Source: Pseudomonadota bacterium (GTDB lineage: Bacteria > Pseudomonadota > Gammaproteobacteria > Burkholderiales > Burkholderiaceae_C). From it: a stretch of 64,000 bases of DNA. The notes under the pieces were generated by a model. That model ran no database searches. It was given only the letters and a program-made list of their open reading frames with translations, and had not been told where the DNA came from. The position numbers and the translations under genes were made by a program. Location of the stretch: assembly GCA_018241405.1 (NCBI GenBank), contig JAFEDY010000028.1, positions 24,014-88,013 of the forward strand, given 5' to 3'. Of the stretch, positions 45,621-53,613 are shown one piece after another. Each line of letters starts with the position of its first letter. Within the stretch, counting starts at the first letter, position 1.

Positions 45621-45847
45621 GTTCGTCGTCCTCAGGGTTTGTTGTCGATAGGAGCGCAAGCATGAACCCAAAGCCGGGACGACGCCATTTCGCAATCGCT
45701 AGGCCGGGCTTTGGCTGCGTGAAAGCGGGACGGGGGCTTCATGGGCGCGGAAGGCCCGCTTTCGCAAACGTGGATTGCGCGAACCAGCCGCAGCGGCGAG
45801 CATCGGTCCCTGTCGCTTCAACGATCTGGAACCCGGAGACACGCCAC
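45621..45847. promoter_or_regulatory. Divergent spacer between beta-oxidation and itaconate operons
   Basis: This 227-bp gap contains a perfect 9-bp inverted repeat GAAAGCGGG (45721-45729) / CCCGCTTTC (45755-45763) and the motif GCAATCGCTAGG, similar to the motif upstream of the 21011 gene. GGAGACAC precedes the Bug start. No regulator gene lies here, so both operons may answer to a distant factor. Confidence 0.45.
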
Positions 45848-46861
45848 ATGCGCCGCACCTTCTCGCCCGCCATGACCCGCCGCGCCCTGTGCGCCAGCGC
45901 CGCCCTGGGCTGCGCCCTGGCCGCCGCACCATCGGCCTTCGCCCAGGCGGCCTACCCCAGCCGCCCCATCGTGCTGGTGGTGCCCCAGGCCGCCGGTGGC
46001 ACCAACGACATCGTGGGCCGCATGGTGGGCCAGAAGCTGGCCGAAAAGCTGGGCGGCAGCGCCGTGGTGGAGAACAAGCCCGGCGCGGGCGGCAACATTG
46101 GCACGCAGGCCGTGGCCAAGGCACCCAAGGATGGCTACACCCTGCTGATGACCATCAGCAGCAGCCAGGCCATCAACCCGGCCCTCTACAAGGCGCCGGG
46201 CTTTGACCCGGTGGCCGACTTCCAGCCCGTCAGCCTGGTAGGCGCCGTGCCCAATGTGCTGCTGGCCCACCCGTCCTTCCCCGCCAAGACCGTGCCCGAG
46301 CTGCTGGCCCTGGCCAAGTCCAAGCCCGGCCAGCTGCAATACGCCTCGGCCGGCAACGGCACGCTGAACCACCTGCTGGGCGAAATGCTGAACCAGATGG
46401 CCGGCATCGAGCTGCAGCATGTGCCCTACAAGGGAGTGGCCCCCGCGCTCAATGACGTGCTGGGCGGCCAGCTGCCCCTGCTGTTCGGCAGCCTGCCATC
46501 CACGCTGTCCCACATCAAGGCGGGCAGGCTGCGCGCGCTGGCCGTCAGCAGCCCCCAGCGCTCGCCCGTTCTGCCCGACGTGCCCGCGATTGCCGAATTC
46601 GTGCCCGGCTACAGCGGCACGCTATGGATAGGCCTGTTTGCACCCACCGGCGTACCCAGGGAGGTGATGGACCGCCTGCAGGACGGCATGCGCCAGGCCA
46701 TGGCCGACAAGGAGATGCGCGACAAGCTGGAGGCGCAGGGCGTGGAGCTGGCCGGCACGGCGGCCAAGCCCGTCACGCCCGAGGAGTTTGCGGCGCTGCT
46801 CAAGCAGGACATTGCGAAGTGGGCGCGCATCGTGAAGACCTCAGGCGCGACCGTCAACTGA
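45848..46861 (+). CDS. Bug/TctC-type binding protein, first gene of the itaconate operon
   Basis: The 337-aa protein has a signal peptide (ALCASAALGCALAAAPSAFAQ) and Bug motifs YPSRPIVLVVPQAAGGTNDIVGR, VVENKPGAGGNIGTQAVA, HVPYKGVAPALNDVLGGQLPLLF and GRLRALAVSSPQRS. The ATG at 45848 has GGAGAC 8 nt upstream. Only 11 bp separate it from ich, so it is co-transcribed and probably captures itaconate or a related C5 dicarboxylate. No tctAB genes are present. Confidence 0.92.
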   Translation: MRRTFSPAMTRRALCASAALGCALAAAPSAFAQAAYPSRPIVLVVPQAAGGTNDIVGRMVGQKLAEKLGGSAVVENKPGAGGNIGTQAVAKAPKDGYTLLMTISSSQAINPALYKAPGFDPVADFQPVSLVGAVPNVLLAHPSFPAKTVPELLALAKSKPGQLQYASAGNGTLNHLLGEMLNQMAGIELQHVPYKGVAPALNDVLGGQLPLLFGSLPSTLSHIKAGRLRALAVSSPQRSPVLPDVPAIAEFVPGYSGTLWIGLFAPTGVPREVMDRLQDGMRQAMADKEMRDKLEAQGVELAGTAAKPVTPEEFAALLKQDIAKWARIVKTSGATVN

Positions 46862-46872
46862 GCGACTGAAAC

Positions 46873-47754
46873 ATGACTAGCACCTTAGACACCACACAGC
46901 TCGCCCACCTGCAGTCCTGGCAGGGCAGGAGCGAGACCCTGAGCGACAGCCTCTCGGCCACGCCCGTGGCCGCGATGTCGGCCACGCTGGACCGCGACGA
47001 CCCGGCGCCCACCACTGGCACGGTGGTTCCGCCGCTGTGGCACTGGATGTATTTTCTGCCCCACGCCCGCGCCAGCGAGATCGGGCCCGACGGGCATCCG
47101 AAACGCGGCGGCTTTCTGCCGCCCGTGCCGCTGCCGCGGCGCATGTGGGCCGGCGGGCGCCTGTCCTGGGAGGCCGCCAACCCGCTGCGCGTGGGCCAGC
47201 AGGTGCAGCGCCAGTCCACCATCCAATCCGTCACGCACAAGGCCGGGCGCTCGGGCGAGCTGCTGTTCGTGCTGGTCGAGCACCAGTACCGCAATGCCCA
47301 GGGCCTGGCGCTGACGGAGGAGCATGACATCGTCTACCGCTCGGCCGCCCAGCCCGGCGACCCGGCGCCGCCGCCCACGAAGCCGCCGCTTCATGGCCAG
47401 GCCGCCTGGTCGCGCACGATCGCTCCGGACGAGGTGCTGCTGTTTCGCTACTCGGCCCTGACCTTCAACGGCCACCGCATCCACTACGACCGCAAATACG
47501 TGACCGAGGTCGAGGGCTACCCCGGCCTGATCGTGCACGGCCCGCTGATCGCCACGCTGCTGCTGGACCTGCTGCGCCGCTCACTGCCCGATGCGCAGCT
47601 GGTGCGCTTTGACTTTCGCGCCGTGCGGCCGACGACCGATCTGCACCCGTTCAGCGTGCATGGCAGGCCATCCGCCGACGGCAAGACCGTGGAGCTGTGG
47701 GCCCAGGACCATGAGGGCTGGCTCACCATGCAGGGCACGGCCACGCTGGCCTGA
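46873..47754 (+). CDS. ich: Itaconyl-CoA hydratase-like (HTD2/mesaconyl-C4-CoA hydratase family)
   Basis: The 293-aa double-hotdog protein has an N-terminal FAS1-like dehydratase half (LWHWMYFLPHARASEIGPDGHPKRGGFLPPV) and a C-terminal half with FNGHRIHYDRKYVTEVEGYPGLIVHGPL. This is the HTD2/mesaconyl-CoA hydratase group that includes the Pseudomonas Ich (PA0878-like). In the pathway it hydrates itaconyl-CoA (via mesaconyl-C4-CoA) to citramalyl-CoA. The operon order (ich, acyl-CoA dehydrogenase, ict, MmgE/PrpD, ccl) supports the call. Confidence 0.85.
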   Translation: MTSTLDTTQLAHLQSWQGRSETLSDSLSATPVAAMSATLDRDDPAPTTGTVVPPLWHWMYFLPHARASEIGPDGHPKRGGFLPPVPLPRRMWAGGRLSWEAANPLRVGQQVQRQSTIQSVTHKAGRSGELLFVLVEHQYRNAQGLALTEEHDIVYRSAAQPGDPAPPPTKPPLHGQAAWSRTIAPDEVLLFRYSALTFNGHRIHYDRKYVTEVEGYPGLIVHGPLIATLLLDLLRRSLPDAQLVRFDFRAVRPTTDLHPFSVHGRPSADGKTVELWAQDHEGWLTMQGTATLA

Positions 47755-47767
47755 ATGCTTCCAAACC

Positions 47768-47800
47768 AATAGCTGCCAGCGCTTGCCACGTAAGCCATAG
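47768..47800 (+). repeat. Dispersed intergenic hairpin element, copy 6 (degenerate)
   Basis: AATAGCTGCC precedes arm AGCGCTT and loop GCCACGT, but the right arm has decayed to AAGCCAT, so only about 4 bp pair. It lies between ich and the acyl-CoA dehydrogenase, in the orientation of the operon. Confidence 0.75.
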
Positions 47801-47826
47801 ACACCAATAGCACTTGAAGAAACACC

Positions 47827-48987
47827 ATGATCCACCAGCCTGACCAGTACCAAGAAATCCGCGACGCCGTGCGCGCCCTCTGTGCACAGTTCCCCGACGA
47901 ATACTTCCGCAAGGTCGATGAGGCCCGCGCCTACCCCGAGGCGTTTGTCGATGCCTTGACCAAGGCCGGCTGGATGGCAGCGCTGATCCCGCAGGAATAC
48001 GGCGGCTCGGGCCTGAGCATGGCCGAGGCCTCGGTGATCATGGAGGAGATCAACCGCAGCGGCGGCAACTCCGGCGCCTGCCACGGCCAGATGTACGTGA
48101 TGAACGCCATCGTGCGCGGCGGCTCGCAGGCGCAGAAAGAGCTGTACCTGCCCAAGATTGCCTCGGGCGAGCTGCGCATCCAGTCCATGGGCGTGACCGA
48201 GCCCACCACGGGCAGCGACACCACCAAGCTCAAGACCAGCGCCGTCAAGAAGGACGGCCGCTGGGTCATCAACGGCCAGAAGGTGTGGATTTCGCGCATC
48301 CAGCACAGCGATTTGATGATTCTGCTGGCACGCACCACGCCCGCCGACCAGGTGCAAAAGCGCTCCGATGGCCTGTCGTGCTTCCTGATCGACCTGCACC
48401 AGGCGATGGGCAACGGCCTGACGGTGCGGCCCATCCTGAACATGGTCAACCACGAGACCAACGAACTGTTCTTCGACAACCTCGAAATCCCCGAGGACGC
48501 GCTGTTGGGCGAAGAAGGCAAGGGCTTCAAGACCCTGCTGGACGGCCTGAACGCCGAGCGCACCCTGATTGCCGCCGAATGCATTGGCGATGGCTACTGG
48601 TTCATCGACCGTGCCCGCAAATATGCCAGCGAGCGCGTGGTGTTCAACCGCCCCATCGGCCAGAACCAGGGCGTGCAGTTCCCGATTGCCGATGCCTTCA
48701 TCGAGCTGGAAGCCGCCAACCTGATGCGCTGGAAGGCCTGCGAGAAGATTGACGCCCACCAGAACGCGGGCGCCGAGGCCAACATGGCCAAGTACCTGGC
48801 CGCCAAGGCCAGCTGGGAGGCGGCCAACGTCTGCCTGCAGACCCACGGCGGCTTTGGCTTTGCCTGCGAATACGACATCGAGCGCAAGTTCCGCGAGACC
48901 CGCCTGTACCAGGTGGCACCGATTTCGACCAACATGATCTACAGCTACGTGGCCGAGCACATCCTGAAGCTGCCCCGCTCTTTTTGA
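47827..48987 (+). CDS. Acyl-CoA dehydrogenase of the itaconate operon
   Basis: The 386-aa flavoprotein has IPQEYGGSGLSMAEASVIMEEINRSGGN, MGVTEPTTGSDTTKLKT, VINGQKVWISRIQHSD and THGGFGFACEYDIERKFRETRLYQVAPISTNMI. The C-terminus lacks the YEGT motif of short-chain enzymes, so the catalytic base must lie elsewhere. It sits at the place of PA0879 in the Pseudomonas itaconate cluster, where its role is unclear; it could act on a methylsuccinyl- or related C5-CoA. It starts 72 bp after ich. Confidence 0.92.
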   Translation: MIHQPDQYQEIRDAVRALCAQFPDEYFRKVDEARAYPEAFVDALTKAGWMAALIPQEYGGSGLSMAEASVIMEEINRSGGNSGACHGQMYVMNAIVRGGSQAQKELYLPKIASGELRIQSMGVTEPTTGSDTTKLKTSAVKKDGRWVINGQKVWISRIQHSDLMILLARTTPADQVQKRSDGLSCFLIDLHQAMGNGLTVRPILNMVNHETNELFFDNLEIPEDALLGEEGKGFKTLLDGLNAERTLIAAECIGDGYWFIDRARKYASERVVFNRPIGQNQGVQFPIADAFIELEAANLMRWKACEKIDAHQNAGAEANMAKYLAAKASWEAANVCLQTHGGFGFACEYDIERKFRETRLYQVAPISTNMIYSYVAEHILKLPRSF

Positions 48988-48991
48988 CCCC

Positions 48992-49050
48992 TGGGAGCGC
49001 CGGCATCCTGCCGGCATCGAAGTCCTGCCGGCAGGATGCCGGCGCTCCCA
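48992..49050. repeat. Perfect 59-bp inverted repeat (25-bp arms)
   Basis: Arms at 48992-49016 and 49026-49050 are exact reverse complements around a 9-bp spacer. Each arm contains GGCATCCTGCCGGC and ends in TGCCGGCA, itself a palindrome. It starts 5 bp after the acyl-CoA dehydrogenase stop codon and ends 22 bp before ict, so it is inside the operon and may attenuate or protect the transcript. It has no T-run. Confidence 0.92.
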
Positions 49051-49072
49051 TCCCCGTACCGGAGCCATCACC

Positions 49073-50254
49073 ATGACCCGCCCCCTGGACGGCATCACCG
49101 TCATCTCGTTGGAACACGCCGTCGCCGCGCCGTTCGCCACGCGCCAGCTCGCCGACCTGGGCGCGCGCGTGATCAAGGTCGAGCGCCCCGGCAGCGGCGA
49201 CTTTGCGCGCGGCTACGACCAGCGCGTGCGCGGCCAGTCCTCGCATTTCACCTGGATCAACCGCAGCAAGGAAAGCCTGGCGCTGGACGTCAAGCACCCC
49301 CAGGCCAAGGCCGCGCTGCTGCAGCTCCTGAAAACGGCCGACGTGCTGGTGCAGAACCTCGCGCCCGGCGCGGCGGCGCGCATGGGGCTGTCGTACGAGG
49401 CCCTGAAGGCGCACAACCCCAGGCTCATCGTCTGCGACATCAGCGGCTATGGCGCCGACGGGCCGTACCGCGACAAGAAGGCCTATGACCTCTTGATCCA
49501 GAGCGAGGCCGGTTTTCTGTCGGTCACCGGCACGCCCGAGACACCCAGCAAGAGCGGCATCTCGGTGGCCGACATCGCCGCCGGCATGTATGCCTACACC
49601 AACATCCTGTCGGCCCTGCTGCTGCGCGGCAAGACGGGCGAGGGCAGCCATATCGACGTCTCCATGCTCGAAGCCATTGGCGAGTGGATGGGCTACCCGA
49701 TGTACTACGCCTGGGGCGGCGCCCCGCCGCCGCCGCGCACCGGCGCATCGCACGCCAGCATCTACCCCTACGGGCCGTTCACTGCCGGCGACGGCGGCAC
49801 GGTGATGCTGGGCCTGCAGAACGAGCGCGAATGGAAGGCCTTTTGCGACCAGGTCTTGCAGCGCCCCGAGGTGGCCACCGATGTGCGCTTTGATAGCAAC
49901 GCCCAGCGCAACGCCCACCGCGACGAACTGCAGGCGCTGATCCTGCAAGCCTTTGCATCGCTGACCGCCGCCCAGGTGGTCGAGCGGCTGGACGAGGCGG
50001 CCATCGCCAACGCGCGTGTCAACGACATGGCCGACCTGTGGGCGCACCCGCAGCTGAAGGCGCGCGAGCGCTTTAGCGAAGTGGATTCGCCCGTGGGCCG
50101 CATCCCGGCCCTGCTGCCGCCGGGCGTGAACAGCGCCTTCGACTACCGCATGGATGCCGTGCCCGCCGTGGGCCAGCACAACGCCGCCATCCTGGCCGAG
50201 CTGGGCTGGAGCGCGGAGCAGATCGACGCGCTGCAGCCGCCGCAGGCCATTTGA
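49073..50254 (+). CDS. ict: CaiB/BaiF CoA-transferase, itaconate CoA-transferase-like
   Basis: The 393-aa class III CoA-transferase has GITVISLEHAVAAPFATRQLADLGARVIKVERP, RGYDQRVRGQSSHFTWINRSKESLALD and the catalytic Asp in KKAYDLLIQSEAGFLSVTG. The FTWINRSKESL form is typical of the Pseudomonas Ict (PA0882-like) branch, which moves CoA from succinyl-CoA to itaconate. It lies with ich and ccl, which makes the role likely. The alternative is another C4-C5 dicarboxylate CoA-transferase. Confidence 0.85.
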   Translation: MTRPLDGITVISLEHAVAAPFATRQLADLGARVIKVERPGSGDFARGYDQRVRGQSSHFTWINRSKESLALDVKHPQAKAALLQLLKTADVLVQNLAPGAAARMGLSYEALKAHNPRLIVCDISGYGADGPYRDKKAYDLLIQSEAGFLSVTGTPETPSKSGISVADIAAGMYAYTNILSALLLRGKTGEGSHIDVSMLEAIGEWMGYPMYYAWGGAPPPPRTGASHASIYPYGPFTAGDGGTVMLGLQNEREWKAFCDQVLQRPEVATDVRFDSNAQRNAHRDELQALILQAFASLTAAQVVERLDEAAIANARVNDMADLWAHPQLKARERFSEVDSPVGRIPALLPPGVNSAFDYRMDAVPAVGQHNAAILAELGWSAEQIDALQPPQAI

Positions 50255-50259
50255 ATCAA

Positions 50260-50301
50260 AAAACATAGCTGGCAGCGCTTTTCCAACCTGCCCTGGAGCC
50301 C
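50260..50301 (+). repeat. Dispersed intergenic hairpin element, copy 7 (supplies a ribosome site)
   Basis: ACATAGCTGGC and arm AGCGCTT are kept, but the right arm is lost (TTCCAACCTGCCC). The element's 3' CTGGAGCCC remains, and its GGAG (50295-50298) lies 6 nt before the ATG of the MmgE/PrpD gene at 50305. It is the only visible Shine-Dalgarno for that gene. Confidence 0.8.
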
Positions 50302-50304
50302 AAA

Positions 50305-51678
50305 ATGAAGCAAGAACCCCAAGCCACCATCCACCCCCTGGCCCAGTTCGCCGCCACCTTGCAATGGAGCGACGTGCCCGCCGCCGTCCAAGACCGCACC
50401 GTGGATCTGTGGGTGGACTGGTTCGGCTCCGTGCTGGCCGGCTGCAAGGCCCGGCCCGTGGCCAGCATCACGCGCTTTGCGCTGTCGCAGGGGCCGGCGC
50501 AAGGCCCCAGTGAAGTGATCGGCCTGGGTGCGACCAGCTCGCCCATGATGGCCGCACTGGCCAACGCCGCGGCCAGCCACTTTGCCGAGCAGGACGATGT
50601 GCACAACGGCTCGGTGTTCCACCCGGCGGCCGTGGTCTTTCCGCCGGCGCTGGCCGTGGCGCAAAGCGTGGGCGCCAGCGGCGCCGAGCTCATGGCCGCG
50701 TGCGTGGCGGGCTACGAGGTGGGCATACGCGTGGGCGAGTTCCTGGGCCGCAGCCACTACCGCATCTTCCACACCACGGCCACGGCCGGCACGCTGGCGG
50801 CGGCCGCGGCGGTGGGGCGGCTGCTGAAACTCACGCCCGCGCAGATGCAGCACGCCTTCGGCTCGGCCGGCACGCAGTCGGCGGGGTTGTGGGAATTTTT
50901 GCGCACCGCCGCCGACAGCAAGCAGCTGCACACGGCGCATGCCGCCGCCGCCGGCCTGATGGCGGCCTATCTGGCACAAGACGGTTTTACCGGGGCGCAG
51001 GACATCTTCACCGGACCGCAGGGCCTGGCCGCCGGCATGTCCAGCGACAGCAACCCCGCCAAACTCACCGATGGTTTGGGCACACGCTGGGCCACGGCCG
51101 AAACCTCGTTCAAGTGGCACGCCTCCTGCCGCCACACGCACCCGGCCGCCGATGCGCTTTTGCAGGTGATGCGCGAGCACCAGCTGGGCATTGCCGACAT
51201 CGCCCAGGTCACCTGCCATGTGCACCAGGGCGCCATCGACGTGCTGGGCCCCGTCACATCGCCCAGCACGGTGCACCAGAGCAAGTTCTCGATGGGCACG
51301 GTGCTGGCGCTGGCCGCACGCTTTGGCCATGCGGGCCTGACCGAATTCGACGCCGAGTTCCTGGCGCCGGACACTGTGGCGCTGCGCGAGAAGGTGAGCA
51401 TGGTGCTGGACCCCGAGGTGGATGCCGCCTACCCCCAGCGCTGGATCGGCAAGGTCACCGTGCAGACCCAGAATGGCCGCCGGCTGCATGGCCGCGTGGA
51501 TGAGCCCAAGGGCGACCCGGGCAACACCCTCTCGCGCGACGAGATCACCGCCAAGGCGCTGCGCCTGGCAGCGTACGGCGGGGCCGTAGGCGCAGAGCAG
51601 GCCACGGGCGCCGTCGCAGCAGCATGGCAGGTGGCGCAATGGCCGCGCGTGGGCCGGCTGCTGGCGGCAGGCGCGTGA
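50305..51678 (+). CDS. MmgE/PrpD-family protein
   Basis: The 457-aa protein belongs to the MmgE/PrpD/cis-aconitate decarboxylase superfamily: GSVLAGCKARPV, NAAASHFAEQDDVHNGSVFHPAAVVFPPALAVAQ, AGYEVGIRVGEFLGRSHYRIFHTTATAGT, TRWATAETSFKWHASCRHTHPAADALL. Family members dehydrate methylcitrate or decarboxylate cis-aconitate to itaconate; both cited activities are C6-C7 tricarboxylate chemistry. It corresponds to PA0881 in the Pseudomonas cluster. In this operon it could form, isomerise or scavenge C5-C6 acids; the true reaction is open. Confidence 0.92.
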   Translation: MKQEPQATIHPLAQFAATLQWSDVPAAVQDRTVDLWVDWFGSVLAGCKARPVASITRFALSQGPAQGPSEVIGLGATSSPMMAALANAAASHFAEQDDVHNGSVFHPAAVVFPPALAVAQSVGASGAELMAACVAGYEVGIRVGEFLGRSHYRIFHTTATAGTLAAAAAVGRLLKLTPAQMQHAFGSAGTQSAGLWEFLRTAADSKQLHTAHAAAAGLMAAYLAQDGFTGAQDIFTGPQGLAAGMSSDSNPAKLTDGLGTRWATAETSFKWHASCRHTHPAADALLQVMREHQLGIADIAQVTCHVHQGAIDVLGPVTSPSTVHQSKFSMGTVLALAARFGHAGLTEFDAEFLAPDTVALREKVSMVLDPEVDAAYPQRWIGKVTVQTQNGRRLHGRVDEPKGDPGNTLSRDEITAKALRLAAYGGAVGAEQATGAVAAAWQVAQWPRVGRLLAAGA

Positions 51679-51734
51679 CCGCGGCGCAAACGGCTTTCAT
51701 TCATTTTCACAACGGCTACCAAGGAGACCCAGCC

Positions 51735-52727
51735 ATGAAGCCATTCGCTTTGACGACCCGCCGCGCCATTGCCGGTGCCTGCGCCCTGCTGGCCCTGGGC
51801 CTGTCCGGCGCCGCCCATGCCTGGCCCGACAAGCCCGTAACCCTGGTCGTGCCCTACAGCGCAGGCGGCCCCACCGACGTGGTGGCACGCCTGCTGGCCG
51901 TACCCATGGGGCAGTCGCTGGGCCAGACGGTGGTGGTGGAGAACACCGTGGGTGCGGGCGGCACGCTGGCGCCCGCACGCGTGGCACGGGCCAAGAACGA
52001 CGGCTACACCGTCCTGATCCACCACATGGGCATGGCCACGGCCATGACGCTCTACAAGAAGCTGCCCTACGACTCGCTCAAGGACTTCGAGTACATCGGC
52101 CAGGTGCTGGACGTGCCCATGACCCTGCTGTCGCGCAAGGACTTCCCCGTCAACACCTTCCCCGAGCTGATGGACTACGTGAAGAAGAACCAGGAGAAGG
52201 TGACGCTGGCCAATGCCGGCATCGGCGCTGTGTCGCAGCTGTGCGGCATGCTGCTCATGCACCAGCTCGGCGTAAAGCTGACCACCGTGCCCTACAAGGG
52301 CGCGGGCCCGGCCATGAACGACCTGATGGGCGGCCAGGTGGATCTGCTGTGCGACCAGACCACGCAGACCGCGCCCGTGATCCAGGACGGCAAACGCGTC
52401 AAGGTGTTCGGCGTGACCACGCCGCAGCGCCTGTCGTCCATGCCCAACATCCCCACGCTCGACGAGCAAGGCCTCAAGGGCTTTGACGTGAAGGTCTGGC
52501 ACGGCATGTATGCGCCCAAGGGCACGCCCAAGGAGGTCATCGACAGGCTGAACAAGGCGCTCAACGTGGCACTCAAGGACGACAACGTCAAGAAGCGCAT
52601 TGCCGAGCTCAGCTCCGACCTGGTCACGCCCGACAAGGCCACGCCCGAGAGCCTGCGCAAGCACCTGGAGGCCGAGGTGGCGCGCTGGAACAAGGTCATC
52701 ACGGCGGCCGGCGTGTCGGCCGAGTAA
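51735..52727 (+). CDS. Bug/TctC-type binding protein, second in the itaconate operon
   Basis: The 330-aa protein has a signal peptide (AIAGACALLALGLSGAAHA) then WPDKPVTLVVPYSAGGPTDVVARL, VVVENTVGAGGTLAPARVA, TLANAGIGAVSQLCGMLLM, TVPYKGAGPAMNDLMGGQVDLLCDQ. AAGGAGACCCAGCC precedes the ATG. Where Pseudomonas has TRAP transporter genes (PA0884-0886), this operon has two Bug proteins instead. It is clearly diverged from the 45848 paralogue, so they may bind different C5 acids. Confidence 0.93.
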   Translation: MKPFALTTRRAIAGACALLALGLSGAAHAWPDKPVTLVVPYSAGGPTDVVARLLAVPMGQSLGQTVVVENTVGAGGTLAPARVARAKNDGYTVLIHHMGMATAMTLYKKLPYDSLKDFEYIGQVLDVPMTLLSRKDFPVNTFPELMDYVKKNQEKVTLANAGIGAVSQLCGMLLMHQLGVKLTTVPYKGAGPAMNDLMGGQVDLLCDQTTQTAPVIQDGKRVKVFGVTTPQRLSSMPNIPTLDEQGLKGFDVKVWHGMYAPKGTPKEVIDRLNKALNVALKDDNVKKRIAELSSDLVTPDKATPESLRKHLEAEVARWNKVITAAGVSAE

Positions 52728-52737
52728 GGGGGCAACG

Positions 52738-53601
52738 ATGTCCGATTTGCTGGCCCAGGCCTGCTCCTTCCTGTTCGTCCCCGCCACGCACCCTGAGCGT
52801 CTGCCCAAGGCCCTGGCCAGCGGCACCGACATGGTCATTGCCGACTGGGAGGACGCCGTGGCACCGGCCGATAAGGAGCACGCACACAGCGCGCTGCTGG
52901 AAGCCGCAGCGCTGCTCGATGGCGCCCAGCGCGCCCGCCTGCTGGTGCGCATCAACGCCGAGGGCACGCCCTGGTTTGCCGCTGACCTGCAGGCGCTGGC
53001 CCAGCTCACGGCGCTAGGCCTGGCCGGCGCCGTGATTCCCAAGGCCGAAAGCGCACAGACCCTGCAGACCGTGGCCCAGGCCGTGGGCAGCCGGGCGGCG
53101 CTGGTGGCGCTGGTCGAATCCGTGGCCGGCCTGGCCGCCATCGACGCACTGGCGTCCGCGCCCCAGGTCGCGCGCCTGGCCTTCGGCCACCTGGACTTCC
53201 AGGTCGATGCCGGCATGGCCTGCGGCCCGGACGAGGCCGAGCTGCTGCCCATGCGCATGGCCGTGGTGCTGGCGGCGCGCCGTGCCGGCATGGCCGCACC
53301 CATAGACGGCGTGACCGTGGACACGAAGAACCCCGAGCGCATGGCCGCTGATGCCGCACGCGCGCGCCGCATGGGCTTTGGCGGCAAGCTGTGCATACAC
53401 CCGGCCCAGGTGGCTGTGCTGCACGCCACCTTCGACCCCGACGAGGCGGCCGTGGCCCAGGCGCAGCGCGTGCAGCAGGCCTTGCTGGATGCGGGCGGCG
53501 GCGTCTGCGTGCTCGACGGCCGCATGGTCGATGCCCCCGTGCTGGCCCAGGCCCGGCAGACGCTGGAGCGCCACGCGCGGGCGCAGCGGCGCCTGCGTTG
53601 A
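52738..53601 (+). CDS. ccl: CitE-like citramalyl-CoA lyase (HpcH/HpaI family)
   Basis: The 287-aa TIM-barrel lyase has SFLFVPATHPERLPKALASGTDMVIADWEDAVAPADK, LLVRINAEGTPWF, AVIPKAESA, LVALVESVAGLAAIDAL and FGHLDFQVDAG, the Mg(II)/acyl-CoA sites of the CitE/Ccl group. It would split (S)-citramalyl-CoA into acetyl-CoA and pyruvate, the last step of itaconate use. It starts 10 bp after the Bug stop. A malyl- or citryl-CoA lyase role is the alternative. Confidence 0.86.
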   Translation: MSDLLAQACSFLFVPATHPERLPKALASGTDMVIADWEDAVAPADKEHAHSALLEAAALLDGAQRARLLVRINAEGTPWFAADLQALAQLTALGLAGAVIPKAESAQTLQTVAQAVGSRAALVALVESVAGLAAIDALASAPQVARLAFGHLDFQVDAGMACGPDEAELLPMRMAVVLAARRAGMAAPIDGVTVDTKNPERMAADAARARRMGFGGKLCIHPAQVAVLHATFDPDEAAVAQAQRVQQALLDAGGGVCVLDGRMVDAPVLAQARQTLERHARAQRRLR

Positions 53602-53613
53602 ACCCTCACGCCC

